A stretch of DNA of 64,000 nt from positions 1 through 64,000 of IMG/VR virus record IMGVR_UViG_3300027759_004177; one strand, 5' to 3'. The notes under the pieces are model-generated. The model worked only from the letters and a program-made list of their open reading frames with translations. It was not told the DNA's origin and made no database searches. This document shows, in pieces, positions 63,963 to 64,000 of this stretch. The translations under genes and the position numbers were made by a program. Source of the stretch: a virus. Numbering within the stretch: position 1 is the stretch's first letter; every line of letters begins with the position of its first letter.

Positions 63963-63968
63963 TATTTA
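63963..63968 (-). promoter_or_regulatory. T4-like late promoter motif (GTAAATATATATAG)
   Basis: TAAATA core 33 bases upstream of the oxygenase ATG. Confidence 0.4.
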
Positions 63969-64000
63969 CTTATGCAATCTGAAGTAAAATGCAAATACAA

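Noticed and set aside
1-64000. CRISPR array, IS element, integrase or attachment site
   Set aside because: No spaced direct repeats, transposase, integrase or att-like duplication was seen.

Overview
The window reads as part of a large T4-like tailed phage genome (myovirus of the cyanophage/pelagiphage/freshwater T4-like type). The evidence is a family B DNA polymerase, a gp45-type sliding clamp, a gp44-type clamp loader, a DsbA-like late regulator, PhoH, a GroES/gp31-like co-chaperonin, large tail-fibre genes, a lysis cassette and TATAAATA-type late promoters. No rRNA, tRNA, CRISPR array, IS element, terminase, capsid or portal gene is visible. Almost all genes lie on the minus strand, packed with ATGA or TAATG overlaps; only an AMP-binding enzyme, phoH, a glycosyltransferase and one tiny secreted protein lie on the plus strand. 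A Burkholderiales-type porin, IF-1, a Fe/Mn superoxide dismutase and an A-type Fe-S carrier suggest a Gram-negative, probably betaproteobacterial (freshwater-type) host. That host call is inference.

Layout. 1-12.4 kb: metabolism and modification. This holds a partial GTP cyclohydrolase I, a DegT-like protein, an AMP-forming ligase-like enzyme, two SPASM-type radical SAM proteins, GalE, small Cys-rich proteins, a Bax-inhibitor-1 protein, a glycosyltransferase, a QueD-like T-fold protein and a TGT/DpdA-like transglycosylase. 12.4-19.4 kb: sulfotransferase-like protein, sliding clamp, methyltransferase, DNA polymerase, 2OG oxygenase, DsbA. 19.4-29.5 kb: a block of proteins whose N-termini look like T4 capsid-targeting sequences. 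It includes a deaminase plus ADP-ribosyltransferase-like fusion, an HExxH metallopeptidase, Dps, a 750-residue Gln-rich protein and an NMN adenylyltransferase-like enzyme. 29.5-33.6 kb: a ClpA-like unfoldase and DnaJ. 33.6-36.4 kb: holin, spanin-like lipoproteins and GH19 endolysin. 37-44.9 kb: PhoH, nucleotidase-like HAD, OB-like protein, glycosyltransferase, cupin, clamp loader, GroES, and a short DnaE-like fragment. 45-53.5 kb: tail fibres. 53.5-54.7 kb: IscA/ErpA, SOD and IF-1. 54.7-60.7 kb: many small proteins around a flavin-dependent halogenase. 60.7-64 kb: a self-contained porin cassette, an HTH protein, a Lys-rich periplasmic peptide and a 2OG-like oxygenase.

Working together: replication uses the phage polymerase, clamp and loader. 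The 7-deazaguanine-type enzymes may modify the DNA. Chaperones (DnaJ, ClpA, GroES) manage folding. Sugar-active enzymes probably decorate virion or host surface. The packaged-cargo block may deliver enzymes with the DNA. Transcription appears to use two promoter classes: host sigma70-type promoters with exact 17-bp spacers, several of which place the start site on an ATG (leaderless mRNA), and T4-like TAAATA late promoters.
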